DNA of 64,000 nt from JANOBD01 sp031411495 (GTDB lineage: Bacteria; Planctomycetota; Phycisphaerae; Tepidisphaerales; Tepidisphaeraceae). The DNA is taken from assembly GCA_031411495.1 (NCBI GenBank), contig JANOBD010000019.1, positions 1 through 64,000 of the forward strand, in the 5' to 3' direction. Positions 50,260-59,489 of the stretch are shown here, one piece after another. The notes under the pieces are model-generated. The model saw only the letters and a program-made list of their open reading frames with translations, was not told the origin of the DNA and did not search any database. The translations under genes and the position numbers were made by a program. Each line of letters starts with the position of its first letter. The stretch's first letter is position 1.

Positions 50260-50436
50260 TTAGAGCTTCTGTCCGCAGCGTCCGCAGAAATTGGCGTGGG
50301 AAGGATGAACAGCGCCGCACCGCTTGCACGATTTCCGGTCAAAGAACGCCGTGTGTCGGCGGTTCTGCTTGGCGGTGATCGCCAGAACGAAGACCATACC
50401 CAGAACGACGAGGATGAGGAGTTCGCCGAACGCCAT
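50260..50436 (-). CDS. Small membrane protein with zinc ribbon
   Basis: 58 residues from the ATG at 50436. An N-terminal transmembrane helix (AFGELLILVVLGMVFVLAITA) is followed by a basic loop and a zinc ribbon with CKRCG and CGRCG pairs. It has the layout of short TM plus zinc-ribbon proteins common in many phyla. It lies directly upstream of the AlkA-like gene (10-base gap) on the same strand. The function is unknown. Confidence 0.65.
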   Translation of the reverse strand: MAFGELLILVVLGMVFVLAITAKQNRRHTAFFDRKSCKRCGAVHPSHANFCGRCGQKL

Positions 50437-50588
50437 AAACGAAGATGATACGTTGACCGAGGTGATTTTGTTTGTGGAAACCGGGGCATGATTTGGAAGA
50501 GGCCCGCTTCCGGCCCGGGCGAATCGCCCGGACAATGGGAAAAACGAGTCAGAAACGCTACATTTCCACGTTCCCAGCAATTCAAGCC

Positions 50589-50798
50589 ATGGTTCCGATC
50601 GACCTCAAACAGATTCCCGCCACCACGTGCCAGGCGCTCGAGCGCCTCCTCGATCGCCTCGAGCGCGACCGAGAATCGCTCAGGCAAAGCGGCTATGGTG
50701 ACAGCTCGGCCGCGATGGCGCTTCTTAATGCGCTGGCTCAAGAAGCCGATGAACTAAGGAAGTCCGTCTCGAACCAGCCCCCGGAGATCCGCGAATGA
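50589..50798 (+). CDS. Small helical protein coupled to the next gene
   Basis: 69 residues from the ATG at 50589; ATG at 50535 is an alternative and neither has a good SD. It is a helical, charged protein (LERLLDRLERDRESLRQ, then AAMALLNALAQEADELRKS). Its TGA overlaps the ATG of the membrane protein gene, so the pair are translationally coupled. I do not recognise the family. Confidence 0.55.
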   Translation: MVPIDLKQIPATTCQALERLLDRLERDRESLRQSGYGDSSAAMALLNALAQEADELRKSVSNQPPEIRE

Positions 50799-51469
50799 AC
50801 GAAAACGTTACCACCAACTCGTCCATCGAATCCGACGAAGCCGACGAACCCAAGTTCGAGCAGCCGATCACCGCCAGGGCGCTGCGCAACACGTTCCACT
50901 TCTGGAAGTTTTTCGTGATGGGCCTGGCCGTGTTCGGGTTCGGCGGGCTTGCGTTTCTTTACGACGGTTTCGTCCGCTACCCGCGCATTAACTCCGAACT
51001 CAGCGTGGTCGATGCCGAGATCAGCGCCAAGGAAAAGGCCGGCGCGAAAATCGAAGAACTCGCTCCGCTCAAAACCAAGCGCGAGAGCATCGGCAAGCAT
51101 CACGACGATCTGAGCCTCTGGCTGCAGCGCGGCATCGGACTTCTCTGCACGCCGATCGGCGCCTGGATGCTCTGGCGACACTTCCGCGCCACCAGCGGGA
51201 AGTTCCTTCTCGAAAACAACGTTCTTTCCACGCCGCGCGGCCAGAGGGTGCCGATCGACTCGGTGACCGCCATCCGCAACGCCAAGTGGATGACCAAAGG
51301 CCTTGCATATTTCGACTACAAGAGCGCCGACGCAGCCGGCTCGTTCACGCTCGACGCGCTGGCGTACGAGCCCAAGCCCTCCGACGCGATCCACGACGAG
51401 ATCGTCCGCAATTTCCGCGTCCGCACCGGCGAAGTGGTCAAGACGGCGAAGGAATTGAAAAAGGATTAG
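50795..51469 (+). CDS. Hypothetical two-helix membrane protein with PH-like C-terminal domain
   Basis: 224 residues. There are two hydrophobic segments (FWKFFVMGLAVFGFGGLAFLY and LWLQRGIGLLCTPIGAWMLW) flanking a short coiled coil, followed by a beta-rich domain (KFLLENNVLSTPRGQRVPIDSVTAIRNAKWMTKGLAYFDYKS) that looks like a bacterial PH-like domain. It is coupled to the small helical protein upstream. The function is unknown. Confidence 0.65.
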   Translation: MNENVTTNSSIESDEADEPKFEQPITARALRNTFHFWKFFVMGLAVFGFGGLAFLYDGFVRYPRINSELSVVDAEISAKEKAGAKIEELAPLKTKRESIGKHHDDLSLWLQRGIGLLCTPIGAWMLWRHFRATSGKFLLENNVLSTPRGQRVPIDSVTAIRNAKWMTKGLAYFDYKSADAAGSFTLDALAYEPKPSDAIHDEIVRNFRVRTGEVVKTAKELKKD

Positions 51470-51575
51470 TTCGGAGCACGGTTCGGCATCGCCGGCCTCG
51501 CAACGCCGGCGCAAACCCGTTCGTCCGGCGGCGGTTCGAACGGACGACACCGCGAACAATCGTCCTCGACGGCGT

Positions 51576-52817
51576 TCACTTCTCCGCGTGCCAGGCCGGA
51601 TACATCTGCATCGCCATCTCGAGCACCGGCTGGAGCATCTTGTCATCCGCCTGGATGACGGCGTCGGCATAGAGAAGCTTGAGCACCTTCTGCCGCGCGT
51701 CGACCATCGCCGCCTTGCTCAGTTCGCTCTTGATCTGCGACTGGACTTCGTACTCGTCGAACGATCGAGTGCGTCCGTCCGAACGGTTGTCGACGTACGC
51801 GATGTAGAGCGAGTTTTTGTCGCGGACGACGGGCGTGACCTTGCCGGTGTCGGTCTTCCAGACTTCGGCTTCGAGCTTTTCGTTCGCGTAGGCGCCTTTT
51901 CCGATCGGCCCGACGATGCCCTTGTTCTTGCGCAGCATCGAGTCCTTGTTGAACTCGTCGGAAAGGCTCGCCATTGACTCGCCGGCCAGCGCGCGCTTGC
52001 GCGCATCGTTGATGCGGTCCATCGCCTCCTGCTCGCTGCCGACGTCGCCGATGTCGACGCGGATCACGCGGAACGTGGCCTGCGCAGGGACGACAAACAT
52101 CTTGTCGCGATTCTGGTCATAATACCGGCGCATCTCGTCCGCCCCGGGCTCGACGCGCGGGAAGACGCGCTTCTGGAAATAGAGCGTGACCAGCGCCGAC
52201 CGCTCGGCCTTGGCAACGAGCTTGTCGAAGTCTTCGCCCTGCTCGCGGGCCAGGTTCCTCGCCATCTGCAGCGAGCCGCCCGCCTGGCTGATGAGCTTCT
52301 CGCGGTACATGTACGTCATGCCCTGTGCCTGGCTCTTGTCTTCTTCGCTGGTGTTGCGCTGGGCGGCGGCGTATTCGAGTTCGTCGTTGATCAGGCCGTC
52401 ACGCTGCTTCTTCAATTCGCTCAGGGCGACCTGCCTGTACTGATTCTCGTCCAGATCGCGCGCCCGAGCCCGAAGCAGCGGCGCGACCAGCTTGACCAGT
52501 TCGTGCCCGTAAATCGCGGTGCCGTTGACGTTGGCAACGACGCTGCCGAGCACGAGGTATTCAGGCATCTCCACCGGTTTCACCGCCGCCGGCGCCGGCC
52601 GCGGACTCTGCGTCTGTCCTGCTTTGGAAAGCACGCCATCGCGGCGGAACTCCCCGGTTCGCTCGCGATCGCTCTTGAGCGGCGAGGCGTAGATCTTCGG
52701 ATCTTCCAACGGATGAACCGAGTCGTCCTTCTTGCCCAGGCCGAACCATCCGCATCCGTTGAGCGTCGTGAGGCACGCCAAGGCAAGGCAGAATCCAATC
52801 CGAGAGTGATTCATCAT
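51576..52817 (-). CDS. SurA/PpiC-like peptidyl-prolyl isomerase lipoprotein
   Basis: 413 residues. A signal peptide ends in a lipobox (LNGC). A Pro-rich linker leads to the SurA-type N-terminal domain (VVANVNGTAIYGHELVKLVAPLL; LSELKKQRDGLINDELEYAAAQ) and a parvulin-like PPIase domain (MRRYYDQNRDKMFVVPAQATFRVIRVDIG ... AMDRINDARKRALAGESMASLSDEF ... PIGKGAYANEKLEAEVW). The family assists folding of exported or outer-membrane proteins. It lies 47 bases after the HEAT-repeat gene on the same strand. Confidence 0.85.
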   Translation of the reverse strand: MMNHSRIGFCLALACLTTLNGCGWFGLGKKDDSVHPLEDPKIYASPLKSDRERTGEFRRDGVLSKAGQTQSPRPAPAAVKPVEMPEYLVLGSVVANVNGTAIYGHELVKLVAPLLRARARDLDENQYRQVALSELKKQRDGLINDELEYAAAQRNTSEEDKSQAQGMTYMYREKLISQAGGSLQMARNLAREQGEDFDKLVAKAERSALVTLYFQKRVFPRVEPGADEMRRYYDQNRDKMFVVPAQATFRVIRVDIGDVGSEQEAMDRINDARKRALAGESMASLSDEFNKDSMLRKNKGIVGPIGKGAYANEKLEAEVWKTDTGKVTPVVRDKNSLYIAYVDNRSDGRTRSFDEYEVQSQIKSELSKAAMVDARQKVLKLLYADAVIQADDKMLQPVLEMAMQMYPAWHAEK

Positions 52818-52864
52818 AGGTTTTGAGTGTAAGTGCGAGACGTGTGCGGTCCAACACGCGATCG

Positions 52865-55126
52865 CTAATCGCCAGAGCTCCGCGCCAGCGCCTGGAGGAC
52901 CTCGGGCACCGCGAGCTGATTCTTCTGTTGCCCCTTGGTCTCGATGTCGCGCTGCAGCGCGCGAAGCGTCTCGCCGTAGTTGCTGGCGAGCGCAGGTCGG
53001 ATCGCGAGCGCTTCGTGGATGAGCGCCAGCGCGTCATCCTGTTGCCCGCCCGCCTTGGCGAGCCGCTCGGCCTCGTCGCTGAACTGCGGGCCGACCACGA
53101 CCTGGTACTGCTGGTTGGCCGGATCCTGGAAGAGCTGTCCGACGAATGCAGCGGCTTCGGGATACTTGCGATTGCGGAGCATCGAGCGGACCGTCGAGCC
53201 GACGAGTCGCTCAACGCTTCCGGAAAAGCCGGCGGCGGCGCGCGTGAGCTCGAGCGCCTTTTTGTAGTTCGTGGTCGCCTCGGCGAAATGCTGGTCACGC
53301 TCGGGCTGTACCGCGCGCTCGCCGAGCGTCATATGCGTGTCACCTATTTGCTCGAGGCGCAGTACGTATTCTTTCTGATCCTTCGCCGCATCCGCCTTGG
53401 CGGCAAGCGATTCAAACACCTGCAGCTCACGCGTCGGGTTGCCCCTGATGAGCGGCTTGTCGGGCCAGGCGGCAAGCTGGTCGCGCGAGGCCTTGTCAAA
53501 GAGCTGCGTAATGACGTTCCACGCGGCGGCGCGGATATCGGCGTCGGACTCGAACTTCGGATCCATCCGCTTGTAAAGCGCATCGGCGTAAAAGAACGCA
53601 TCCGCGACGTGGCCCAGCGCGTTCACCGCTTCCAGGCGGACCGCCGGCGAGCCCTCGATGGTGTCGTTGATCACGTCGACGAGCAGCGCGCCCGAGTTCG
53701 GGTCGCCGATCGCGCCCAATCCCGCTGCCGCAAGTTTGCGAATGCGTTCCGACTCGCGCGGATCCGAGCTGAGCATCTGGGCGAAGACGCTCGCCATCGA
53801 CTTCTGCTTCAGCGGCACCAGCGCGGAGATGATCATCTCGCGCTGCCGATCATTCGCGGGCGACTTGGAAATCGCTTCGAGCATGGCACGGAGGCGGAAA
53901 CTGAGTTCGGCCGCGGCGGTCGGATCTTTCTGCACCAGTGTCGGCCCGAGTCGCGCCAGCGCGCCGGCCGACGCCTGAACCACCGAGGCGGATGGATCGT
54001 CGAGCAATCGGCGCAGGAGCGGGATCGCCTCCGCGTTGCCGATGACGCCCAGGGCGTTGGCGAGTTCGACGCGAACATTCGGGTCGGATTCGATCACCAC
54101 CTGCTGCGCGATCGGGTCGAACGCGTCGATGTCGTTGACGCGCGACACGGTGCGCGCGGCCTGCAGGCGGATCTCGCGGCGTGGATCGTTGAGCATCGAG
54201 CGGACGGTCGCCCGGGCGGCCGCAGGAAGATCCCCGGTGCTGGCCAGCTCGTACGCCTGCCCGATCGCGATCACGCGAACCGACTCGCGCGGCGAGGTGA
54301 GAAACCGGTTGAGAACCTCGCCGAGCTGGTCGGCACTTGCCCCGGAAATGGTGGAGATGACCGTCCGCCGCAGTTCCTGGTACGCGTCGTCGCGCTGTCG
54401 GGCTTCCTGTTCGAGCAGCGAAGTACGCGCCGCGAACATGTCGAGCCGAAACTGGTCGTTGTTGCGATCGGCCTGGGTGCGCCACCAGGCGTCCCAGTCG
54501 CCGGCGGTGGTGAACTGCAGCGAAGTTAAGGTCTGTAGCGATTCGATGGCGGCCGCCGCGACTTGGGGGGCCAGGTCTTGCGTCAATTCGACGAGCCGTT
54601 TGGCTCCGGCCTTCTCGGCCTGATGACCCAGCGCGTGGGCGGCAGCGATCCGGACGGTGTCGGCGGTACCGGCGGAAGTGAGCATCACCAGCCGCGCGTT
54701 CACGTCGCCGCTGGTCTTGTAGTTCCCCAGCGCCGCCGTGACCGCATCGAGAACCGGTCGTGGCTGGCCGGCGTCCATGAGGACAAAGAGCGCGTCGACG
54801 TATTCGCGGCGCGGCGGCAGGTCATCCGCCAGCGCCCGCGCGGCGGCGAGCCGCCCTGATGCGTTGCCCGGATCTTTCAGCGCGAACAGGATGGCGGCGC
54901 GCGACTCGGCGGTCGCGATCGACAAAAGCCGTCGCGCGGCAAGATCTCGCGTGTCCTGATCAACGCCCGGTTCGTTCAATTGTCGCGAAAGTGACGCGAC
55001 CTGTGCCGAGACAATCTGTGCCGGTTCGAGGTCGCGCTGGGCCTCGGCGAGCGCGGGAGCATGAAACGCACTCGCGCCAAGTGCGGCAAACGCGATCGAG
55101 ATTCGAATGACCAGCTTTGAACCCAC
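52865..55126 (-). CDS. Exported HEAT-repeat protein
   Basis: 753 residues from the GTG at 55126, which exposes a signal peptide (GSKLVIRISIAFAALGASAFHAPALA); the upstream open frame is not protein-like. Most of the sequence is alpha-solenoid: repeated units such as VRIAAAHALGHQAEKAGAKRLVEL, VRVELANALGVIGNAEAIPLLRRLLDD, VVQASAGALARLGPTL, IRKLAAAGLGAIGDPNSGALLVDVIND and AVRLEAVNALGHVADAFF. The C-terminal 180 residues resemble TPR-like helices. It is likely a periplasmic scaffold. It precedes the SurA-like lipoprotein gene. Confidence 0.8.
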   Translation of the reverse strand: MGSKLVIRISIAFAALGASAFHAPALAEAQRDLEPAQIVSAQVASLSRQLNEPGVDQDTRDLAARRLLSIATAESRAAILFALKDPGNASGRLAAARALADDLPPRREYVDALFVLMDAGQPRPVLDAVTAALGNYKTSGDVNARLVMLTSAGTADTVRIAAAHALGHQAEKAGAKRLVELTQDLAPQVAAAAIESLQTLTSLQFTTAGDWDAWWRTQADRNNDQFRLDMFAARTSLLEQEARQRDDAYQELRRTVISTISGASADQLGEVLNRFLTSPRESVRVIAIGQAYELASTGDLPAAARATVRSMLNDPRREIRLQAARTVSRVNDIDAFDPIAQQVVIESDPNVRVELANALGVIGNAEAIPLLRRLLDDPSASVVQASAGALARLGPTLVQKDPTAAAELSFRLRAMLEAISKSPANDRQREMIISALVPLKQKSMASVFAQMLSSDPRESERIRKLAAAGLGAIGDPNSGALLVDVINDTIEGSPAVRLEAVNALGHVADAFFYADALYKRMDPKFESDADIRAAAWNVITQLFDKASRDQLAAWPDKPLIRGNPTRELQVFESLAAKADAAKDQKEYVLRLEQIGDTHMTLGERAVQPERDQHFAEATTNYKKALELTRAAAGFSGSVERLVGSTVRSMLRNRKYPEAAAFVGQLFQDPANQQYQVVVGPQFSDEAERLAKAGGQQDDALALIHEALAIRPALASNYGETLRALQRDIETKGQQKNQLAVPEVLQALARSSGD

Positions 55127-55475
55127 AGGCAATCTCAGTCGTAAAAATGGAAAGCTCGATGAGCCCGGCCCCGTGGTCGCATCAGGCCATCCGTGGCCTT
55201 CGAACATCGCGCGACCGGCGATTGGCAATCCGACTTTTGGAAAGATTAACCATCGCCCGATCGCGCCGCAAAGTTCGGCGGGGAATTTCCGCGACTTTTG
55301 AGCGTTTGCTATCTTGTTTTTGAGACGGTCAAGATTACAACCAGAATCTCGAAGGCAACACAGACCGGCAGCACGTACCCAAGGAATATCGGCGCGAATC
55401 ACGGGAGCCGGATTCGCCCCACTTTGCGACGCTGTCGGCCCGAGAATGCCGAGTCATTACCGGAGAACGCCAATC
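55127..55475. other. Gene-free divergent region between the HEAT and TPR genes
   Basis: 349 bases with no convincing gene; the open frames on both strands read as shadows. It becomes AT-richer between 55260 and 55370 and presumably carries both promoters. I could not pick a consensus pair, and I see no repeat. Confidence 0.5.
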
Positions 55476-56825
55476 ATGGATGCCGGCGCGTGGAACGATG
55501 CCGAAGGCCTCTCTCAGCGTGCTCTGCAGTTGATGCAGAAGCATCAATGGCGCGACGCACTCGAAGAACTCGACCTTGCGCTCACGCTTGATCCTTATAA
55601 TGCCGCGAATCTTTACCACCGCGGCGTCACGCTCGACGAGCTGGGACAGTATCACGAAGCCCTCCAGGCCTACGAACGCGCCAACGACATCCAGCCCGAT
55701 CATCCCGACGTCCTCAACCGCTGGGCACTCGACCTCCACCAGTTGGGCGAATCCCGCGAATCGCTCCGTCTTTTCGAGCGAATTCACCGCCGCTCGCCCG
55801 TCTATGAGCCGGCGTACTGCAATCACGTTCACCTGCTGGTCGAGCTCGGCCAACACGAGGCGGCCGAAGAGGTCTTCTATCTCGCTCGCCAGGGGAACGA
55901 ACACTGCCCGCGGTGCTACTTCACGATGGGCCTGTCGATGGCCACGCAGAACCGCCACGAGCAGGCGGTCCGGTGCTACCGCCGGGCGATGGACCTTCCG
56001 GGCGCCTCCGCCGAGGTGAACCGCCGGCTCGCCGAATCGCTGATCGCGCTGGGCGACCTGGAATCGGCGCGAGTGCACCTGCAGCAATCCCTGAGCGTCG
56101 AGCCGAATCACACGCCGACCCTGGCGCTGATGATCGACCTGCTGATCGATGCCGATTCGCTGGTCGACGCGGAAAAGTGGCTGAACCGGCTGAACCGGCT
56201 CTCCAGCGACAACGCCGCGACCCAGCTCCTCAGCGGCCGGCTGGCGATGGCGAACAGCCGCTTCGAAGCCGCTCAGGTTCATCTCGAACGCGCGACCCAG
56301 ATCGATCCGACCATTTCGCGCGCCCACCAACTGCTGGGCGTCCTGTACGCACGCCTGGGGAAGTACGACCTGGCCCGCCAGCAGCTGCACGCAGAGCTCC
56401 TGCTCGGGCCTCACCCCCTGCCGCAGCTGTATCAGATCGGCCGACTGCTGCTCGAACTTCGCGACATCGTCGGTGCGACGGCCTGCTTCCGGCGAGTCGT
56501 CGAGCGCGATTCCCGTCGGGTAGACGCCTGGGTGAACCTCGGCGTGTGCGAGTGCGAACAGTCGAATACGGATGCCGGCATTGAAGCGTTTCGCACCGCG
56601 CTGCAGTTGAATCCGCGTGCGGCGATCGCGCATCACAATCTGGCGCTGGCGATGTCCGAGCGAGGCAACTGGCCGGCCGCGATGACGATCGTCCGCCATG
56701 CGATCGCGACGCTGCCGGGCGAGCCCGATCTGATCAATCTCCGCCGCCGGCTCTGGCTCCGCCGGGTCCGCCGCTGGCTGAAGTGGCCATTTCACAGGAA
56801 ACGAGCCCACGGTCGCCGTTTCTGA
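55476..56825 (+). CDS. Tetratricopeptide repeat protein
   Basis: 449 residues from the ATG at 55476 (GGAGAA 8-13 bases upstream); the extension from 55314 is Arg-rich and not repeat-like. About ten TPR units follow in series, e.g. AANLYHRGVTLDELGQYHEALQAYERANDIQPDH, PRCYFTMGLSMATQNRHEQAVRCYRRAMDL, AWVNLGVCECEQSNTDAGIEAFRTALQLNPR and IAHHNLALAMSERGNWPAAMTIVRHAI. No signal peptide is present, so it is probably a cytosolic scaffold. The C-terminus is strongly basic. Confidence 0.88.
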   Translation: MDAGAWNDAEGLSQRALQLMQKHQWRDALEELDLALTLDPYNAANLYHRGVTLDELGQYHEALQAYERANDIQPDHPDVLNRWALDLHQLGESRESLRLFERIHRRSPVYEPAYCNHVHLLVELGQHEAAEEVFYLARQGNEHCPRCYFTMGLSMATQNRHEQAVRCYRRAMDLPGASAEVNRRLAESLIALGDLESARVHLQQSLSVEPNHTPTLALMIDLLIDADSLVDAEKWLNRLNRLSSDNAATQLLSGRLAMANSRFEAAQVHLERATQIDPTISRAHQLLGVLYARLGKYDLARQQLHAELLLGPHPLPQLYQIGRLLLELRDIVGATACFRRVVERDSRRVDAWVNLGVCECEQSNTDAGIEAFRTALQLNPRAAIAHHNLALAMSERGNWPAAMTIVRHAIATLPGEPDLINLRRRLWLRRVRRWLKWPFHRKRAHGRRF

Positions 56826-56927
56826 CGAAACCGGGTCGGCCTGCTTCGATTCGCCTGCGGCATTCTGTCCGCATCATCAATCAGTGTTCTTGTCGGACAA
56901 ACCTGCCGCAGGTAGATTGCCGCACCT

Positions 56928-57311
56928 ATGTCATTCAAATGCACGCTTGCCACCCCTGAGGGTCTGCTCTTCGACAACACCGTCAACAGCGCCATCATTC
57001 CGGCCCATGACGGACAGGTCGGCATCCTCACCGGCCATGCACCCTTGCTGCTCAAGCTCGGCGCCGGGTTGCTCACCATCGAGGGGCCGGGGACGAAATC
57101 GACTTTTTTCATTTCCGGCGGCGTGGCGCAGATGAAGGACGACGTGCTGACCGTGCTGAGCGACGAAGCTCTTGCCCCCGAGAAGCTCGATGTCGAGGCG
57201 GCGCGCAAGGATCTCGCCGAGTTGGCCAATTCCGCCACTGATCAAACCAGTCGCGGCCGGAAGCTCAATCGCGCCCGCGCCGTACTGCGCGTCAAGGGAC
57301 TCGCGGACTGA
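56928..57311 (+). CDS. atpC: ATP synthase F1 epsilon subunit
   Basis: 127 residues. FKCTLATPEGLLFDNTVNSAIIPAHDGQVGILTGHAPLLLKLGAGLLTI and FFISGGVAQMKDDVLTVLSDEA form the N-terminal beta-sandwich of AtpC (PAHDGQxGILxxHAP is diagnostic). A two-helix C-terminal domain follows. It couples rotation to catalysis in F-type ATP synthase. No other atp gene is within the window, although atpC usually ends the atp operon. Confidence 0.93.
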   Translation: MSFKCTLATPEGLLFDNTVNSAIIPAHDGQVGILTGHAPLLLKLGAGLLTIEGPGTKSTFFISGGVAQMKDDVLTVLSDEALAPEKLDVEAARKDLAELANSATDQTSRGRKLNRARAVLRVKGLAD

Positions 57312-57368
57312 GTCGGCGTCTCTGTAGCGTTGAAACAAGCAGCGCCGCGCGTACGTGAGATACCACGT

Positions 57369-57388
57369 CGCGAATCCGCGCGAATCCG
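57369..57388. repeat. 10-bp tandem direct repeat downstream of atpC
   Basis: CGCGAATCCG occurs twice without a gap. A complementary-type GCGCGGA follows near 57455. It lies in the 213-base gap between atpC and the adaptor gene, where the transcripts converge. Confidence 0.5.
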
Positions 57389-57524
57389 TACAAATTCGCC
57401 CGACGATTGAATGGCTTGAAAACCGCGGATCACACCGCGACTGCAATTGCGCGGACTCGCCGCTCCTGAACCGCCGCGCACGGTCGGGGACGATCCCGGG
57501 GTTCTCAGCACACCAAAACGGATT

Positions 57525-59348
57525 TCAATGGCTCGGCGTAGGTGTCGCGGGTGCGGCCGGCGCCGCGCTGCCGGGAGCGCCGGTGCGCGGGCCGTTCGCG
57601 CCGCCGGGACCGCCTTGGGAACCGTCTCGCCGTCGGCGACGGTCACCGGCATCCGCGTTGGCGCCGCGGTCGGAGGCTGAAGCAGAGTCACCGCCGGACG
57701 AAGCGCCGGGAGTTGAGCCGGCGATGTTCATATTGACCCCGCCGCTGCCGGGCCCGGAACCTGGCATGCCGTTCGGGCCGACGTTGCCGCGGCCCGGTTC
57801 GCGGGCCGGCTGCGTCGCCGGCGCGATCTTGATACCCGAATCGTCCAGCAGCCGCTTACCCTGCCCTGCTTCGAGGATCAGGACCTGTTCGCCTTCCTTG
57901 ATTCCGGACTGGATCGCGACGAAATGAATGTTCGATTGGCCGACCTTTACCTCACGCGGCTCCCGCTGCTCGCCGTTGACGACGAACACGAACGCCTTGT
58001 TGCCGACCGAATAGATCGCTTCCAGAGGAACCGCCAGCGCGTTATCGATCGTGTTGATCATGATCGCCGCCTTGGCGGAGGTGCTCGGCTTGAGATTGCC
58101 CGGGGTGGTGTCGAGCAGGATCTCGGCGGGATAATCCTTTGCGTCCGGATTCGTCCAGCGATTTCCGCTGACCGGCACGATGCTCACCTTGCCGACCGAA
58201 CCGTTCAACGGTTCGGGCAAGCCGGCGATCTCGACCCGCGCCGGCATTCCGACCTGGACGCGGTTGGCCTGCGATTCATTGAGCTTCAGAACGACCTTCA
58301 TCTCCCGCGTGTCGGGCAGTCGGATGATCGGCTGACGTTCGCGCACTTCGGCGCCTTCCTGAACGACCGACTGGCTGTCCGGATTGTTGCAGTAGACGAC
58401 CATGCCGTCGTCCGGGGCGCGGATGGTGCACGCTTCGAGCTGGGCCTTGAGGTATTCCATCCGGCGCTGGCGCATCGAGAGCTGCTGCGCCGCACTCGTG
58501 AGGTCGGCCTGCTTCTGGATAATCATCGATTCATTCTGGCGCTTGACGCGTTCGAGCTTGCTCTTGGCCTGTGCGACGGAGTTCTGCTTGCCGGCGAGGT
58601 CCGCGCGGTGCGTGTACTCCTGCAGAACGCGCAGCGCGGTGTCGGCTTCGTCGACGGCGTTGAGCGCCTGCGTGAGGGCGAGTTCGGCCTTCTTCACATC
58701 GGCGGCAGTAACGAATCCACGGGTGAACAGGCTCTTGGCTTGTGCGAGATCGTCCTGCTTGTTGGCCAGATCGATCTTTGCCATTTCGAGCTTGGTGGCA
58801 GCGCTCTTCGATTCCTGCGGGAAGGTGCCTTCCATATATTTCTGCAGATCGACATCCGCCAGCTGGAGGGACACGATCGCACCTTCGAGTTCGGCAGCGT
58901 TGTTGCTCTCCTGGATCGCGAGCATTTCGCGCGCGTTGGCAACGGCGGCGTCCTGCCGCTGAATCTCCAGGCTCAGGTCGTCGATGGTCTGGCGAATGAT
59001 GGATGAGTCGAGCTGGACCAGCACATCATCCTTGTGGACGTAGGCGCCCTCTTTGACGATATCGGTGATGGTGGCTCGGCCTTCCACCTTGCTGATCAGT
59101 TCGATGTTGTCGACCGCTTGCAGCTCCCCCTGCTGCGTGACGTCGATGTCGAGGCGCATCGGGATGACGGTGTAAACCGTTCCGGCGGTCGCGTTGGATG
59201 AATCACCCCCCGTACGACCCTTCATGAACCAGTAGCCGCTGCCCAGCGTCAAGGGGAGAAGGATCGCGGCGAAGAGCGCAAACGGCCCGGCGACCCAACG
59301 TTTCAGCGGGAGTTCCACTCTGCTTTGTGCTGCGGGATTGAGTGACAT
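57525..59348 (-). CDS. HlyD/RND-type efflux periplasmic adaptor with a long low-complexity tail
   Basis: 607 residues. A single N-terminal transmembrane helix (ALFAAILLPLTLGSGYWFM) precedes the lipoyl-like half (ELISKVEGRATITDIVKEGAYVHKDDVLVQLDSS), a long coiled-coil hairpin (about residues 120-290), the second lipoyl half (CTIRAPDDGMVVYCNN) and beta-barrel/proximal domains (MKVVLKLNESQANRVQVGMPARVEIAGL). The last ~90 residues are Gly/Pro/Ala/Ser-rich and disordered. It would bridge an inner-membrane pump and a TolC-like channel. It is paralogous to the neighbour at 59490-61067. Confidence 0.88.
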   Translation of the reverse strand: MSLNPAAQSRVELPLKRWVAGPFALFAAILLPLTLGSGYWFMKGRTGGDSSNATAGTVYTVIPMRLDIDVTQQGELQAVDNIELISKVEGRATITDIVKEGAYVHKDDVLVQLDSSIIRQTIDDLSLEIQRQDAAVANAREMLAIQESNNAAELEGAIVSLQLADVDLQKYMEGTFPQESKSAATKLEMAKIDLANKQDDLAQAKSLFTRGFVTAADVKKAELALTQALNAVDEADTALRVLQEYTHRADLAGKQNSVAQAKSKLERVKRQNESMIIQKQADLTSAAQQLSMRQRRMEYLKAQLEACTIRAPDDGMVVYCNNPDSQSVVQEGAEVRERQPIIRLPDTREMKVVLKLNESQANRVQVGMPARVEIAGLPEPLNGSVGKVSIVPVSGNRWTNPDAKDYPAEILLDTTPGNLKPSTSAKAAIMINTIDNALAVPLEAIYSVGNKAFVFVVNGEQREPREVKVGQSNIHFVAIQSGIKEGEQVLILEAGQGKRLLDDSGIKIAPATQPAREPGRGNVGPNGMPGSGPGSGGVNMNIAGSTPGASSGGDSASASDRGANADAGDRRRRRDGSQGGPGGANGPRTGAPGSAAPAAPATPTPSH

Positions 59349-59489
59349 TGTTCCTTAAATGAAGTTTTGCCAGTGTAGGGCAGACCCCCGGTGGGAGGCG
59401 ATGCAAACTGCCGCCTATTCTCTCCAACGGAAAAAGGGCGATCCGTATTGTATAAAAAATCGGCTTCTGCCGCCTCCCGGCGACAGAAA

